From positions 372,001-436,000 of the forward strand of contig MKTL01000001.1 in the NCBI GenBank assembly GCA_001897605.1: DNA of 64,000 nt. Direction: 5' to 3'. A model generated the notes under the pieces. The model worked only from the letters and a program-made list of their open reading frames with translations. It was not told the origin of the DNA and searched no databases. Positions 43,356-52,706 of the stretch are shown here, in pieces. Positions within the stretch are counted from its first letter, which is position 1. Each line of letters starts with the position of its first letter. The position numbers were made by a program, and so were the translations under genes. Source of the stretch: Clostridiales bacterium 38-18. Lineage in GTDB: Bacteria; Bacillota; Clostridia; Peptostreptococcales; Acidaminobacteraceae.

Positions 43356-45068
43356 TTGGAAAATATGTTTAAGTTTCTTGATGAAAATCAATATGTAATT
43401 GAAGAACTCACGGATGCGATTGTGGTAATTGACACAGAAGGTAAAATTACGCACATTAATAAACGTGCTTTGGAATTACTTGAAGTAAGTCACGAAAACG
43501 CAGTTGGAAAGGCAATGCTATCTGTCTATCCTGAGTCAAAACTCAATCAAACTGTAACCACTCAGAAAGTTGAAAGGAACATTAGACTAAGTGTTCATAA
43601 CCGTGTATGCATTGCCTCTAGAGTCCCTTTATTTAAAGAAAATAGGGTAATCGGTGCTATTTCTATTTTCGATGACATTACCCGAATTGAGCAAATGTCT
43701 AGTAGAATAGAAGCTGATCGTAGCGAAATGTCTATTCTCAAAACCATACTTGAAATCGCTTATGACGGTATTGTCGTTGTCGACGTCAATGGGTATATCA
43801 CAATGATTTCAGATGCCTATAAAAAATTTATAGGAATTGGTGATGATCAGGTCATTGGCAAGCATGTTACTGAAATTATTGAAAATACAAGAATGCATAT
43901 TGTAGCACAAACGGGTATTCCAGAGGTTAACGACTTTCAAGAAATTCATGGTGACTACATGATGGCAACGCGTATTCCCTATTACGTAGACGGAAAAATT
44001 GCTGGCGCCATTGGAAAGGTTATCTTTAGAAATGTTTCAGAACTTCAGAATATCAATAAAAAATTTAGTAGAGTTGAAAAGGATTTAAAAAATCTTAGAT
44101 CTGAAATTAGTAGCCTACATCGTGCAAAATACAACCTAAACCAAATTATAACTGGAAATGAAGAAATTAATAAACTAAAAAATTATGTCAATAAACTGGC
44201 ACATTCTAAATCAAGTGTATTGATTCAAGGTGAGAGTGGTACTGGCAAGGAGCTTTTTGCACATGCGATTCATCTTTCAAGTCACCGAAGAGAGATGCCA
44301 TTTATTAAAGTAAATTGTGCTGCAATTCCAGAGCATCTACTTGAATCTGAACTATTTGGATACGAAAAGGGTTCGTTTACAGGTGCAGATAAGAATGGTC
44401 GTATAGGTAAGTTTGAGCTAGCAGATCAAGGAACTATTTTCCTTGATGAAATAGGTGATATGCCATTACAGATGCAGGCGAAGATCTTAAGAGTCTTACA
44501 GGAAGGCGAGGTAGAACGGATTGGATCAAATACACCAAGGCAGGTTGATGTTCGTATTATCGCCGCAACAAATAGAAATTTAAAGACTATGGTTGAGGAG
44601 AAGTCATTTAGAGAAGACTTATATTACAGGCTTAACGTAATCAACCTTATGATTCCGCCTTTAAGAGAGCGTAAGGAGGATATAATTCTTCTCTCAAATC
44701 ATTTTATTGACTTGCTCAATCAAGAAAATCATGGAAAACTAAAGGGGCTATCTGAAAAGACACAAATGCAGCTGTTCTCTTACGATTGGAAGGGAAATAT
44801 TAGAGAGCTTAAAAATGTTATTGAACGTGCTTACAATATTATTGAGGGTGAGGAGTTTGTTCAGCCTTGGCATTTACCAGCACATATCAACAGTGGTAAG
44901 TATGTCACAAACAGTGAACCACTTAAAGAACTTGTGGATGCGGCAGAAAAGAAGATTATTTTAGAGCGTTTAATCGCATTTAAAGGAAATAAGAGTAAAA
45001 CTGCAGCAGATTTGGGAATTTCTAGGATGGCATTGCACAAGAAGCTCGAAAAGTATGATATGAAGTAA
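43356..45068 (+). CDS. Sigma-54-dependent PAS-domain transcriptional activator
   Basis: This NtrC-type activator has about 570 residues. Two PAS domains (about 10-115 and 128-235) precede a short coiled coil, the AAA+ domain (about 270-500) and a Fis-type helix-turn-helix (about 525-568, [20 protein letters not shown]). The AAA+ domain has Walker A GESGTGKE, the sigma-54 contact loop GSFTGA (a common variant of GAFTGA), and Walker [17 protein letters not shown] at 43356 is placed 8 bases after AAGGAG and is preferred to the ATG at 43335, which lies before that site. It probably drives the promoter at 45344 through the palindromes at 45145-45251. Confidence 0.88.
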   Translation: MENMFKFLDENQYVIEELTDAIVVIDTEGKITHINKRALELLEVSHENAVGKAMLSVYPESKLNQTVTTQKVERNIRLSVHNRVCIASRVPLFKENRVIGAISIFDDITRIEQMSSRIEADRSEMSILKTILEIAYDGIVVVDVNGYITMISDAYKKFIGIGDDQVIGKHVTEIIENTRMHIVAQTGIPEVNDFQEIHGDYMMATRIPYYVDGKIAGAIGKVIFRNVSELQNINKKFSRVEKDLKNLRSEISSLHRAKYNLNQIITGNEEINKLKNYVNKLAHSKSSVLIQGESGTGKELFAHAIHLSSHRREMPFIKVNCAAIPEHLLESELFGYEKGSFTGADKNGRIGKFELADQGTIFLDEIGDMPLQMQAKILRVLQEGEVERIGSNTPRQVDVRIIAATNRNLKTMVEEKSFREDLYYRLNVINLMIPPLRERKEDIILLSNHFIDLLNQENHGKLKGLSEKTQMQLFSYDWKGNIRELKNVIERAYNIIEGEEFVQPWHLPAHINSGKYVTNSEPLKELVDAAEKKIILERLIAFKGNKSKTAADLGISRMALHKKLEKYDMK

Positions 45069-45144
45069 TGAAATGAAAAAAAACAATAAAAAACAGCATA
45101 ATTTACAAGAAAATTTCAAGCATGTTTTGATTAACAGTCAAGAT

Positions 45145-45164
45145 GTGTAAATAAAAATTTACAC
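45145..45164. repeat. Enhancer-like palindrome 1 (candidate activator site)
   Basis: GTGTAAAT and ATTTACAC form a perfect inverted repeat with a 4-base spacer. Its right arm continues as ACACTTGTT, the same core as palindrome 2. It lies about 180 bases upstream of the -24/-12 promoter. Confidence 0.6.
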
Positions 45165-45221
45165 TTGTTCAAAGTGTGAGTTTAGTGTAAACAAAGGTTG
45201 ACACCGGTATTTAAGATGCAA

Positions 45222-45251
45222 AACAAGTGTAAATAATATTTTACACTTGTT
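45222..45251. repeat. Enhancer-like palindrome 2 (candidate activator site)
   Basis: AACAAGTGTAAA and TTTACACTTGTT form a perfect 12-base inverted repeat with a 6-base spacer, about 95 bases upstream of the -24/-12 promoter. A further half-site, AGTGTAAAC, lies at 45184-45192. The shared core ACACTTGT points to a single regulator, most simply the product of the upstream gene. Confidence 0.65.
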
Positions 45252-45343
45252 TTATTTTTGTCAATAATTAATATGGATTTTATTAATATTGAGGCAAAAA
45301 AAGACGAAATAGAAGAAAAAAATCAATTTGAATGTACAAAAAG

Positions 45344-45360
45344 TTGGCACGGGAATTGCT
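45344..45360 (+). promoter_or_regulatory. Sigma-54 (-24/-12) promoter of the hydroxybutyrate operon
   Basis: TTGGCAC-N5-TTGCT is an essentially consensus sigma-54 promoter. Transcription would start near 45372, about 35 bases before the first start codon. Confidence 0.85.
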
Positions 45361-45405
45361 TTTTATTATTGGCGTAGGATATTAGTCTATGAAAGGATGA
45401 ATTTT

Positions 45406-45894
45406 ATGGTGAAGACACTAAGGAACCCAAGGTATTTCAATGCGATTTACCAGATATTGTTGGCGATAGTTATTGCTCAGCAGATTTATGCGCCTCAAGA
45501 ATTCAAATATGTTCACTTGGCATTGGTGTTCATAAGAATGATTATCTCTGAGGCATACGATGCAAAACATCGTTTTCAAAAAAATGAGGAATACTTCATT
45601 CTGGCAATTTTGGTTACCACACTTGTTTCTATCGTAGAAAAAATCCTTACAATCAATCTTGGCTTGGTTTACTTGTTAGCCCTTGCAGTATCAGTTGTCT
45701 TAATGGGTACTTTTTTAAAGACCACAATTGATGACTCTAAGAACTATCAAGGGACAACAAAGTTTCATGCCAAGCATGTTGAGATGCTTCAGAAAGGTAA
45801 AGTTTTTACAAACGGCATACTTTATCTGATGCTAGGCATCTGTGGACTGATTCTCTTGTACGTTTCATACGAAATCATCAAACTATTAAGTTAG
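45406..45894 (+). CDS. Small membrane protein of unknown function, first gene of the hydroxybutyrate operon
   Basis: This 162-residue protein has about four hydrophobic segments: about 13-28, 32-45, 65-105 (a pair) and 138-158. A polar stretch between (TTIDDSKNYQGTTKFHAKH) may lie in the cytoplasm. No family is recognised. The ATG at 45406 follows AAAGGATG; the longer frame from 45328 cannot be used because it would start inside the promoter. It precedes the permease by 12 bases under the sigma-54 promoter, so it may assist uptake of the substrate (inference). Confidence 0.72.
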   Translation: MVKTLRNPRYFNAIYQILLAIVIAQQIYAPQEFKYVHLALVFIRMIISEAYDAKHRFQKNEEYFILAILVTTLVSIVEKILTINLGLVYLLALAVSVVLMGTFLKTTIDDSKNYQGTTKFHAKHVEMLQKGKVFTNGILYLMLGICGLILLYVSYEIIKLLS

Positions 45895-45906
45895 GGGGAC
45901 AAACAA

Positions 45907-47268
45907 ATGTTAGGTGTAATCGCTATTATCTTTACACTGTTAGCACTGATGTACTTGGCTTACCGCGGTATCACAGTGTTAGTATTAGCTCCATTGCTCG
46001 CTATGCTCGCTGCAATCATGTCAGGCGAGATTCCTGCACTTTATGCACTTTCTAGCATTTTCATGCCAGCAGCTGCAGGCTACATCAAGTCATACTTCCC
46101 AGTATTCTTGGCAGGTGCAATTTTTGGTAAATTAATGGGTGTAACTGGTGCTGCAACTTCTATCGCACACTTTATATCAGAAAAAGCTGGTAAAAAGCAT
46201 GCTATCGCAGCAGTAGTAATTGCAACAAGTTTATTGACTTATGGTGGTGTTTCACTTTTCGTAGTTGTTTTCGCAATGTATCCAATCGGTGCTATGCTTT
46301 ATAGAGAAGCTAACGTTCCTAAACGTTTACTTCCTGCAGCAATCGCACTTGGCGCATTTACGTTTACTATGACAGCTATGCCAGGTTCACCACAGTACCT
46401 CAATACAATGCCTACTAAATATTTTGGTACAACTATCTATGCTGGTTTCTGGTTAGGAATCATCGGCTCTGCATGTATGTTCTTTGGTGGTTTGTGGTGG
46501 TTAAACAGACGTGCTAAAAAACTTAATGCAGCTGGTGAAGGCTATGGTATCCATGAAAATGAAGGTATTCATGAAACTTTTGATAATCTTCCAAACTTCT
46601 GGATTTCAATTGCGCCTATTCTCATCGTATTCGTAATGAACTTCTTCTTAACAAATTACTACTTTAAAATGGATTCAGTTATCAACAAGTTAAAAGCATA
46701 CAATCCGGATGCTGTTGTTGATGGTACTTGGCCAGTTATCATCGGTCTTGGCGTTGCAATCGTATTCATTTTAATCTTCTTAAGAAAATATTTACAAAAT
46801 ACAAACAAACAAATCTTTGATGGTGCTGTAGGATCATTATTACCGATCTTCAACACAGGTTCTGAAGTTGGTTACGGTGGCGTTATCAAGTCTTTAGCTG
46901 CATTTGGTACAGTTAAGGCTGCAATCGTTGCTATGGCAATTCCTTCAGTATTCAAAGTTGCATTCTCTACAACTTTATTAGCAGGTATCGTTGGTTCATC
47001 ATCAGGTGGTACAGCTATCGCTCTTGAAGTTTTAGCACCAGAATTTTTAGCAATGGGTATCGATCCAGGTGCACTTCACAGAATCATGTTAATCGCAGCT
47101 GGTGGTCTTGATTCATTACCACACTGTGGTGCTGTTATCACATTACTTTCTGTATGTAAGTTAAACCACAAAGAATCATATTTGGATATCGCAGCGCTTA
47201 CAGTTGTAATTCCATTAATCACTGTTGTAGTAGTATGTTTAGCATACTTGTTATTTGGTATCGTGTAA
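45907..47268 (+). CDS. GntP-family permease (probable 3-hydroxybutyrate/short-chain acid transporter)
   Basis: This is a 453-residue transporter of the GntP family, with about 12 membrane helices. Typical features: ITVLVLAPLLAMLAAIMSG near the start, SYFPVFLAGAIFGKLMG, GGVSLFVVVFAMYPIGA, a glycine-rich SSSGGTAIALEVL and a final HCGAVITLLSVCKLNHKESY. Several family members take up gluconate, others D-beta-hydroxybutyrate; the neighbouring CoA-transferase, dehydrogenase and thiolase point to the second. The codon use looks like that of a strongly expressed gene. It starts after TTAGGGGG. Confidence 0.85.
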   Translation: MLGVIAIIFTLLALMYLAYRGITVLVLAPLLAMLAAIMSGEIPALYALSSIFMPAAAGYIKSYFPVFLAGAIFGKLMGVTGAATSIAHFISEKAGKKHAIAAVVIATSLLTYGGVSLFVVVFAMYPIGAMLYREANVPKRLLPAAIALGAFTFTMTAMPGSPQYLNTMPTKYFGTTIYAGFWLGIIGSACMFFGGLWWLNRRAKKLNAAGEGYGIHENEGIHETFDNLPNFWISIAPILIVFVMNFFLTNYYFKMDSVINKLKAYNPDAVVDGTWPVIIGLGVAIVFILIFLRKYLQNTNKQIFDGAVGSLLPIFNTGSEVGYGGVIKSLAAFGTVKAAIVAMAIPSVFKVAFSTTLLAGIVGSSSGGTAIALEVLAPEFLAMGIDPGALHRIMLIAAGGLDSLPHCGAVITLLSVCKLNHKESYLDIAALTVVIPLITVVVVCLAYLLFGIV

Positions 47269-47342
47269 AAAAAAATATAGACTCAAAATTATTAAATCAA
47301 ACGCTTCAAACAATGAGTAGTAATCTTTAAATGAGTGCAGGA

Positions 47343-47362
47343 TGGGGTCGTAATGACCCCAC
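47343..47362 (+). other. Intercistronic hairpin
   Basis: TGGGGTC and GACCCCA pair around a short loop in the 186-base gap between the permease and CoA-transferase genes. It has no T tract and may affect mRNA stability. Confidence 0.4.
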
Positions 47363-47454
47363 CCGCATGTTCTATATAATCAGGAAAATAAAGTTGGGAT
47401 TTTAAATAGACTTTGATAGCAGCGTTAGTTGCTGTCATATTTCGGAGGGACAAA

Positions 47455-48999
47455 ATGAGTAAGGTGATGACGCTTGAGGATGCGATTGCACTTATAAAAG
47501 ATGGCAGTACGATCGCAACCGGAGGATTTGTTGGTAACATGCATCCAGAGGCATTAAGCCGTGGGATGGAAGAAGCCTTTACAGCAGCAGGACATCCTAG
47601 AGATTTGACGCTTGTTTATGCAGCTGGACAAGGGGATGGTAAAAACAGAGGATTAAACCACTTTGGACAAGAGGGAATGGTTAAGAGAGTAGTAGGGGGT
47701 CACTGGGGACTAGCGCCTAAATTAGGCAAACTAGCACTAGAGGAAAAACTTGAGGCTTATAACTTTCCACAAGGCGTAATTTCGCATCTATTCAGAGAGA
47801 TTGCTGGTAAGAAACCGGGCGTTGTTACAAAAGTAGGTTTAAAAACTTTCGTAGATCCTAGATTAGAAGGCGGTAAGATTAATGCTTCTGCTAAAGAAGA
47901 TCTCGTTGAGTTGATGCACATTGGCGGCGAAGAATGGCTATTTTATAAATCATTCCCAATAGATGTTGCATTTATAAGAGGGACTTATGCAGATTCATTT
48001 GGTAACTGTACATTTGAAAAAGAAGCATTGAGCTTAGAAATGCTTTCAATCGCTCAAGCAGCAAAAAACTCAGGCGGAATCGTCATTTTACAAGTTGAAA
48101 AGGTTGTTGCAGACGGAACGATCAATAACAAGCTCGTTAAAATACCAGGCATATATGTGGATGCAATTGTAGAAGCAAAGCCAGAAGATCATATGCAGAC
48201 ATTTGCTGAACAATATAACCCATCCTATAGCCAAGATATTAGAGTGCCTGTTAAGAGTATCCCACCACTTGAACTTTCAGAAAGAAAGTTAATAGCAAGA
48301 CGTGCCGCTATGGAGCTTAAACCAAATGCGATCACAAATCTTGGTATTGGTATGCCAGAGGGCGTTTCAATCGTTGCTAATGAAGAAGGCATTGATGGCC
48401 TAATTCTTACGACAGAGGCGGGAACAATAGGCGGTATTCCAGCTGGTGGCCAAAGCTTTGGTGCAGCAACAAACCCAGATATGATTATCGATCAACCGTA
48501 TCAATTCGATTTCTACGACGGTGGTGGATTAGATGTTACATTCCTTGGTCTTGCTCAGTGTGATGCTAAGGGTAATGTTAACGTTTCAAAATTTGGTCCA
48601 AAGGTACCAGGATGTGGTGGCTTTATTAACATCTCCCAAAATGCTAAAAAAGTGGTCTACTGTGGTACATTTACTGCTGGCGGTTTAGAAATTGCTATTG
48701 AAAATGGTGAGCTTAAAATCGTTAATGAAGGTAAATCAAAGAAATTCATTAAAGAAGTTGAACAAGTAACTTTCTCTGGCGATTATGCATTTGAAGTAGG
48801 TCAGCCTGTAATTTATGTTACTGAGAGGGCAGTATTCGAAATTACAGACAAGGGATTAACTTTGATGGAAATCGCACCAGGTGTAGATTTGGAAAAAGAC
48901 GTTATCGGTCAAATGGAGTTTAGACCTGCCATAGCAGAGCCGCTAAAAACCATGGATATCAGAATTTTCAAAGAAGATAAAATGGGCCTCATGATATAA
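47455..48999 (+). CDS. Acetoacetate/short-chain acyl CoA-transferase (YdiF-like)
   Basis: This is a 514-residue single-chain family I CoA-transferase, equal to the alpha and beta subunits joined. The N-terminal half includes [18 protein letters not shown] and [13 protein letters not shown]. The C-terminal half has the catalytic glutamate in [13 protein letters not shown] (about Glu321) after [11 protein letters not shown]. It most likely moves CoA from acetyl-CoA or another donor to acetoacetate, giving acetoacetyl-CoA for the thiolase. The ATG at 47455 follows GGAGGGAC; the longer frame from 47413 is unsupported. It is in the sigma-54 operon. Confidence 0.88.
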   Translation: MSKVMTLEDAIALIKDGSTIATGGFVGNMHPEALSRGMEEAFTAAGHPRDLTLVYAAGQGDGKNRGLNHFGQEGMVKRVVGGHWGLAPKLGKLALEEKLEAYNFPQGVISHLFREIAGKKPGVVTKVGLKTFVDPRLEGGKINASAKEDLVELMHIGGEEWLFYKSFPIDVAFIRGTYADSFGNCTFEKEALSLEMLSIAQAAKNSGGIVILQVEKVVADGTINNKLVKIPGIYVDAIVEAKPEDHMQTFAEQYNPSYSQDIRVPVKSIPPLELSERKLIARRAAMELKPNAITNLGIGMPEGVSIVANEEGIDGLILTTEAGTIGGIPAGGQSFGAATNPDMIIDQPYQFDFYDGGGLDVTFLGLAQCDAKGNVNVSKFGPKVPGCGGFINISQNAKKVVYCGTFTAGGLEIAIENGELKIVNEGKSKKFIKEVEQVTFSGDYAFEVGQPVIYVTERAVFEITDKGLTLMEIAPGVDLEKDVIGQMEFRPAIAEPLKTMDIRIFKEDKMGLMI

Positions 49000-49033
49000 G
49001 GAATGGCAAAATTAGTATAAGGAGTGTAAAATT

Positions 49034-49753
49034 ATGAGATTAAAAGATAAAGTAGCTGTTGTTACTGGCGGCGCACAAGGAATTGGTAGATGCATTTGTG
49101 AAACATTCGAAAGAGAAGGCGCTACAGTTATCGCTGTAGATATGAATAAAGCTGAGTTTGAAGCTGCTAACATTCATGGCTATGCACTTAACGTTACAGA
49201 TAGAGCAGCAATTGAAGCTTTCACAAATGAAATCGTGGCTAAATTCGGAAAGATTGATGTACTTGTAAACAATGCAGGTATAACAAGAGATGCATTAATT
49301 AACAAAATGACTGAGGATATGTGGGATGCAGTAATTAACGTTAACCTTAAAGGCGTATTTAATATGACGCAATCAATCAGTCCTGTAATGATGGAAAATG
49401 GTCAAGGAAGTATAATCAATATCGCATCAGTTGTTGGTGAATATGGTAACGTTGGTCAATCTAACTACGCTGCAACTAAAGCTGGTGTAATTGGAATGAT
49501 GAAAACTTGGGCAAAAGAATTTTCAAGAAAAGGCGCAGCTGTTAGAGTTAATAGTGTTGCTCCAGGATATGTTAATACAGATATGATGAAAACAGTACCT
49601 GATAAAGTTCTTGATCCAATTAGAGAGAAAACAATGTTAGGACGTCTTGGCGAGCCACAAGAGATTGCAAATGCAGTTTTATTCTTAGCAAGTGATGAAT
49701 CATCGTTTGTAACTGGCCATAACTTATCTGTTAACGGCGGATTAAGATTATAG
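49034..49753 (+). CDS. Short-chain dehydrogenase (FabG/3-hydroxybutyrate dehydrogenase-like)
   Basis: This is a 239-residue NAD(P)-dependent SDR. The nucleotide-binding TGGAQGIG is at 11-18, NNAG near 78-81, and the catalytic Ser-Tyr-Lys triad is near Ser131, Tyr144 and Lys148 (YAATK). The end NVNGG-type motif (VNGGLRL) is typical of FabG. Sequence alone fits 3-oxoacyl-ACP reductase or acetoacetyl-CoA reductase. Between a CoA-transferase and a thiolase, oxidation of 3-hydroxybutyrate or its CoA ester is the likely role. It starts after AAGGAGTG, 34 bases behind the CoA-transferase gene. Confidence 0.85.
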   Translation: MRLKDKVAVVTGGAQGIGRCICETFEREGATVIAVDMNKAEFEAANIHGYALNVTDRAAIEAFTNEIVAKFGKIDVLVNNAGITRDALINKMTEDMWDAVINVNLKGVFNMTQSISPVMMENGQGSIINIASVVGEYGNVGQSNYAATKAGVIGMMKTWAKEFSRKGAAVRVNSVAPGYVNTDMMKTVPDKVLDPIREKTMLGRLGEPQEIANAVLFLASDESSFVTGHNLSVNGGLRL

Positions 49754-49763
49754 GAGGCAGTAA

Positions 49764-50942
49764 ATGAGAGAAGTTGCAATAGTATCTGCTACTAGAACAC
49801 CAGTTGGTGCTTTTGGCGGTGCTTTAAAAGATGTAACAGTCGTAGATTTAGGTGTAGTCGCAGCAAAAGAAGCAATTAAAAGAGCTGGTATTAAAGAAAG
49901 TGACATCGATGAGGTTATTATCGGGAACATCTTAAGTGCTGGTCAAGGTCAAAATATTGCAAGACAAATCGCTATTAAAGCAGGTCTACCAGTAGAAATT
50001 CCGGCGATGTCACTCAATATCCTATGTGGATCTGGTCTTCGTTCGGTTAGCTTAGCTGCTCAAATTATCAGCAGTGGTGGCGCAGACGTTATCCTTTGTG
50101 GTGGCGCTGAAAGTATGTCAAATGCACCATACCTTGCAATGCAAAATCGTTGGGGAAGCAAAATGGGTCATGTTCAAATGGTTGACCACATGATTAAGGA
50201 CGCGCTAACCGATGCATTTAATGATTACCACATGGGTATTACAGCTGAAAACATCGCTGAACAATGGCATTTGACAAGAGAAGATCAAGATGCCTTTGCA
50301 GTAACTAGCCAAAACAGAGCTGAAAAAGCTCAAAAGGAAGGCAAGTTTGCAGATGAAATCGTGCCTGTAGTGATTAAAACTAGAAAGGGCGACGTTATAG
50401 TAGATCAAGATGAATACATCAAACATGGTGTAACTATGGATACAATGGCGAAGCTTAAACCGGCATTTAAAAAGGACGGCACTGTAACAGCAGGCAATGC
50501 ATCAGGTATCAACGATGGCGCAGCTATGGTTGTGGTTATGAGTCTTGAAAAAGCAAAAGAACTAGGTTGTGAGGTTCTTGCGGTTGTTAAAGGGTTTGGT
50601 ACAAAGGGTGTAGATCCTTCAATCATGGGATATGGACCAGTTCCAGCTACAAAGGCAGCGCTAGCAAGTGCAGGTTGGACGGTTGAAGATTTAGATTTAA
50701 TTGAAGCAAATGAAGCATTTGCAGCTCAATCGCTTTCAGTCGTGAGAGATCTTGGATTAAATCCTGAAATCGTTAATGTAAATGGTGGCGCTATCGCAAT
50801 AGGTCATCCAGTTGGTGCTAGTGGTACAAGAATCCTTGTGACATTACTCCACGAAATGCAAAAGAGAGATGCAAAAAAAGGGTTAGCAACATTATGTATA
50901 GGTGGCGGCATGGGTACGACGTTACTCATTGAAAGACCATAA
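49764..50942 (+). CDS. thlA: Acetyl-CoA acetyltransferase (thiolase)
   Basis: This 392-residue thiolase splits acetoacetyl-CoA into two acetyl-CoA, or catalyses the reverse. The nucleophile Cys88 is in [12 protein letters not shown], the histidine in [11 protein letters not shown] (about 348) and the second cysteine in [10 protein letters not shown] (about 378). The length is normal. It is the last gene of the sigma-54 operon, 10 bases after the SDR gene, and ends at a terminator. With its neighbours it completes the route from 3-hydroxybutyrate to acetyl-CoA. Confidence 0.95.
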   Translation: MREVAIVSATRTPVGAFGGALKDVTVVDLGVVAAKEAIKRAGIKESDIDEVIIGNILSAGQGQNIARQIAIKAGLPVEIPAMSLNILCGSGLRSVSLAAQIISSGGADVILCGGAESMSNAPYLAMQNRWGSKMGHVQMVDHMIKDALTDAFNDYHMGITAENIAEQWHLTREDQDAFAVTSQNRAEKAQKEGKFADEIVPVVIKTRKGDVIVDQDEYIKHGVTMDTMAKLKPAFKKDGTVTAGNASGINDGAAMVVVMSLEKAKELGCEVLAVVKGFGTKGVDPSIMGYGPVPATKAALASAGWTVEDLDLIEANEAFAAQSLSVVRDLGLNPEIVNVNGGAIAIGHPVGASGTRILVTLLHEMQKRDAKKGLATLCIGGGMGTTLLIERP

Positions 50943-50959
50943 ATGAGGTAATTGAATAA

Positions 50960-51010
50960 TAAAAGGCAATTCTGTGAGCTATCCCCATAGCATAGAATTG
51001 CCTTTTTTTA
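50960..51010. terminator. Terminator of the hydroxybutyrate operon and the convergent DUF4250 gene
   Basis: AAAAGGCAATTCT and AGAATTGCCTTTT pair, with an inner stem GCTAT/ATAGC around CCCC. A T run follows on the plus strand. Confidence 0.88.
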
Positions 51011-51021
51011 CGTTATTCCGA

Positions 51022-51204
51022 TTAGATTTTGTGGAACTGATTGGTGTTTTTGTCGTAGAAAAAGCCGGCTTCGGTAAGGGCTTCGCTGAGCTCACTTAAG
51101 TCAAGGTCCATATCATCACATAGCGCTTCTAAATCAGGATAAAAGTCACGCAGCTTCATGTTGATGACACCTAAAAGAATCATCGGATCGTGAGGCAATT
51201 CCAT
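51022..51204 (-). CDS. DUF4250 small protein
   Basis: This 60-residue acidic protein matches the DUF4250 family: LPHDPMILLGVINMKLRDFY at the start (in parts 3-22), LEALCDDMDLD, and a C-terminal GFFYDKNTNQFHKI. The function is unknown. The ATG follows a strong AAGGAGGTG site. It is convergent with thlA and separated from it by the shared terminator. Confidence 0.85.
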   Translation of the reverse strand: MELPHDPMILLGVINMKLRDFYPDLEALCDDMDLDLSELSEALTEAGFFYDKNTNQFHKI

Positions 51205-51328
51205 AAAAGTTCACCTCCTTATCTTTAATGGTTTTTTAATTCTTAGATTGTTTACTTATGCTATAATGATAAAAGATATGTATAGAAGTTACAAGCCTAT
51301 GCATGTACATAGATATTAGGAGGATTAC

Positions 51329-52705
51329 ATGAATAAAAAATTAATAATATCACTTGCAGTTGTCCTATGCGTAGCAGTTGTTGGCGTATTTGGTTATGGC
51401 GCAGTCAAAGACATGCTGATAAAAAAAGATCCAGTTAATTATTTGCTATATAGTACAACCAAAAGCAATCATTCTGCAGTAGATGCTAGTTTTAGTGGGA
51501 AATTTGACCTTGATAAAGAGGCGATGACATCAAATATGATGATGCTTTCTGCAGATCCAGAAGCGATGGCTACCTTTGTTACATCACTTGTTAACAACCT
51601 TACTGTCGATGGAAAAGTCGTCTATAAGCTCGATGGTAAAAATGCGGCATTTCATTTTTATGAAAGTATGAATTTAAATTATGCTGGAAAACCACTAATT
51701 GACTTGGCACTAGGTATGGATCAGGAGCAACTGGTTATTAAAAGCAATACCCTGTACGACAAAGGCTTCGTTATGACTAAGACAGAGCTTTTTGATTTGA
51801 TGAAAGAGCAAGAAGGACTTGATTTAAACAAAATTGAAATTCAAAAGTACATTGATGTCTTAAGCCTTGAAAATGATCCAAACTATAAAGCCTTGGCAAA
51901 GGATGTTAAAGGCTATGAAACAATTGTGAGAGCATTTTTAGCTGGACTTGAAAAAGGTGATGCTGTAACAGTAACTTTAGATGACGGCACAAACGTAAAG
52001 TGTGATTCACTTAAAATGACAGTAACCTATGATCAAATGATTGATCTTTATATAGACCTTATGAATGAGGCGCGTAACGATGATAAGCTTAAAGTTTTAG
52101 TTAAGTCTAAGATTGTTGAACTACTGAACTTAGCACTTTCGTCAGGTGATTATGAGCTCATGGGTTTTGAAAAAGCTGAAGTTGAGTCTGCCATTACAGA
52201 GTTTGATACAAACTTCGAAACTGAATGGAATGCTGGAATAGATGAAGCCATCGCTATGTATCAAGATGTAAAGGATCAAATGAGCTCAACACTCGTCACA
52301 GATATCAACTACGACGTGACAATAGCGATCGATAAAAAATATCAAATTAGACAAATGACCTATACACTTGACACCATGGGCGTGAAAATGGCACAAACAA
52401 TTACTTTTAATGCATTTGATGGCGATGTTGCTATAGAAGCACTTTCAACACCTGAAAATAGTATTTCAATTTTTGCATTAAGTGAAGATGAAGATTTAGC
52501 TGCTGAGACAGGATACGATATTATGGATCAAGGCTTGACAAATATTATTGAAGGTGAGGCATTAACCACTTTAATGACAGATTTAAAAACTTATTCTGAA
52601 GTATTACCAGCGGATGAAAAAGAAGGTATTGTTGGTCTAGCTGAGTATTTCTTTGAAAACAAAGACATGCTAAAAAGCTTAATTATGATGAACTTAGGCT
52701 ACTAA
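51329..52705 (+). CDS. Exported or membrane-anchored protein of unknown function
   Basis: This is a 458-residue protein with an N-terminal signal or anchor (about 5-25, LIISLAVVLCVAVVGVFGYGA) and a large extracytoplasmic region rich in Asp, Glu, Met and Leu. It has alternating beta-like and helical patches (VDASFSGKFDLDKEAM, DVTIAIDKKYQIRQMTYTLD) reminiscent of LolA/lipoprotein-like barrels, but no family is recognised. It starts after TTAGGAGG, and the DUF418 membrane protein starts one base after its stop codon, so the two are probably made together. Confidence 0.72.
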   Translation: MNKKLIISLAVVLCVAVVGVFGYGAVKDMLIKKDPVNYLLYSTTKSNHSAVDASFSGKFDLDKEAMTSNMMMLSADPEAMATFVTSLVNNLTVDGKVVYKLDGKNAAFHFYESMNLNYAGKPLIDLALGMDQEQLVIKSNTLYDKGFVMTKTELFDLMKEQEGLDLNKIEIQKYIDVLSLENDPNYKALAKDVKGYETIVRAFLAGLEKGDAVTVTLDDGTNVKCDSLKMTVTYDQMIDLYIDLMNEARNDDKLKVLVKSKIVELLNLALSSGDYELMGFEKAEVESAITEFDTNFETEWNAGIDEAIAMYQDVKDQMSSTLVTDINYDVTIAIDKKYQIRQMTYTLDTMGVKMAQTITFNAFDGDVAIEALSTPENSISIFALSEDEDLAAETGYDIMDQGLTNIIEGEALTTLMTDLKTYSEVLPADEKEGIVGLAEYFFENKDMLKSLIMMNLGY

Positions 52706-52706
52706 A

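Noticed and set aside
45120-45260. A short CRISPR-like array from repeated TTTACACTTGT units
   Set aside because: The units are palindromic, unevenly spaced and too short; their place before a -24/-12 promoter fits enhancer sites better.
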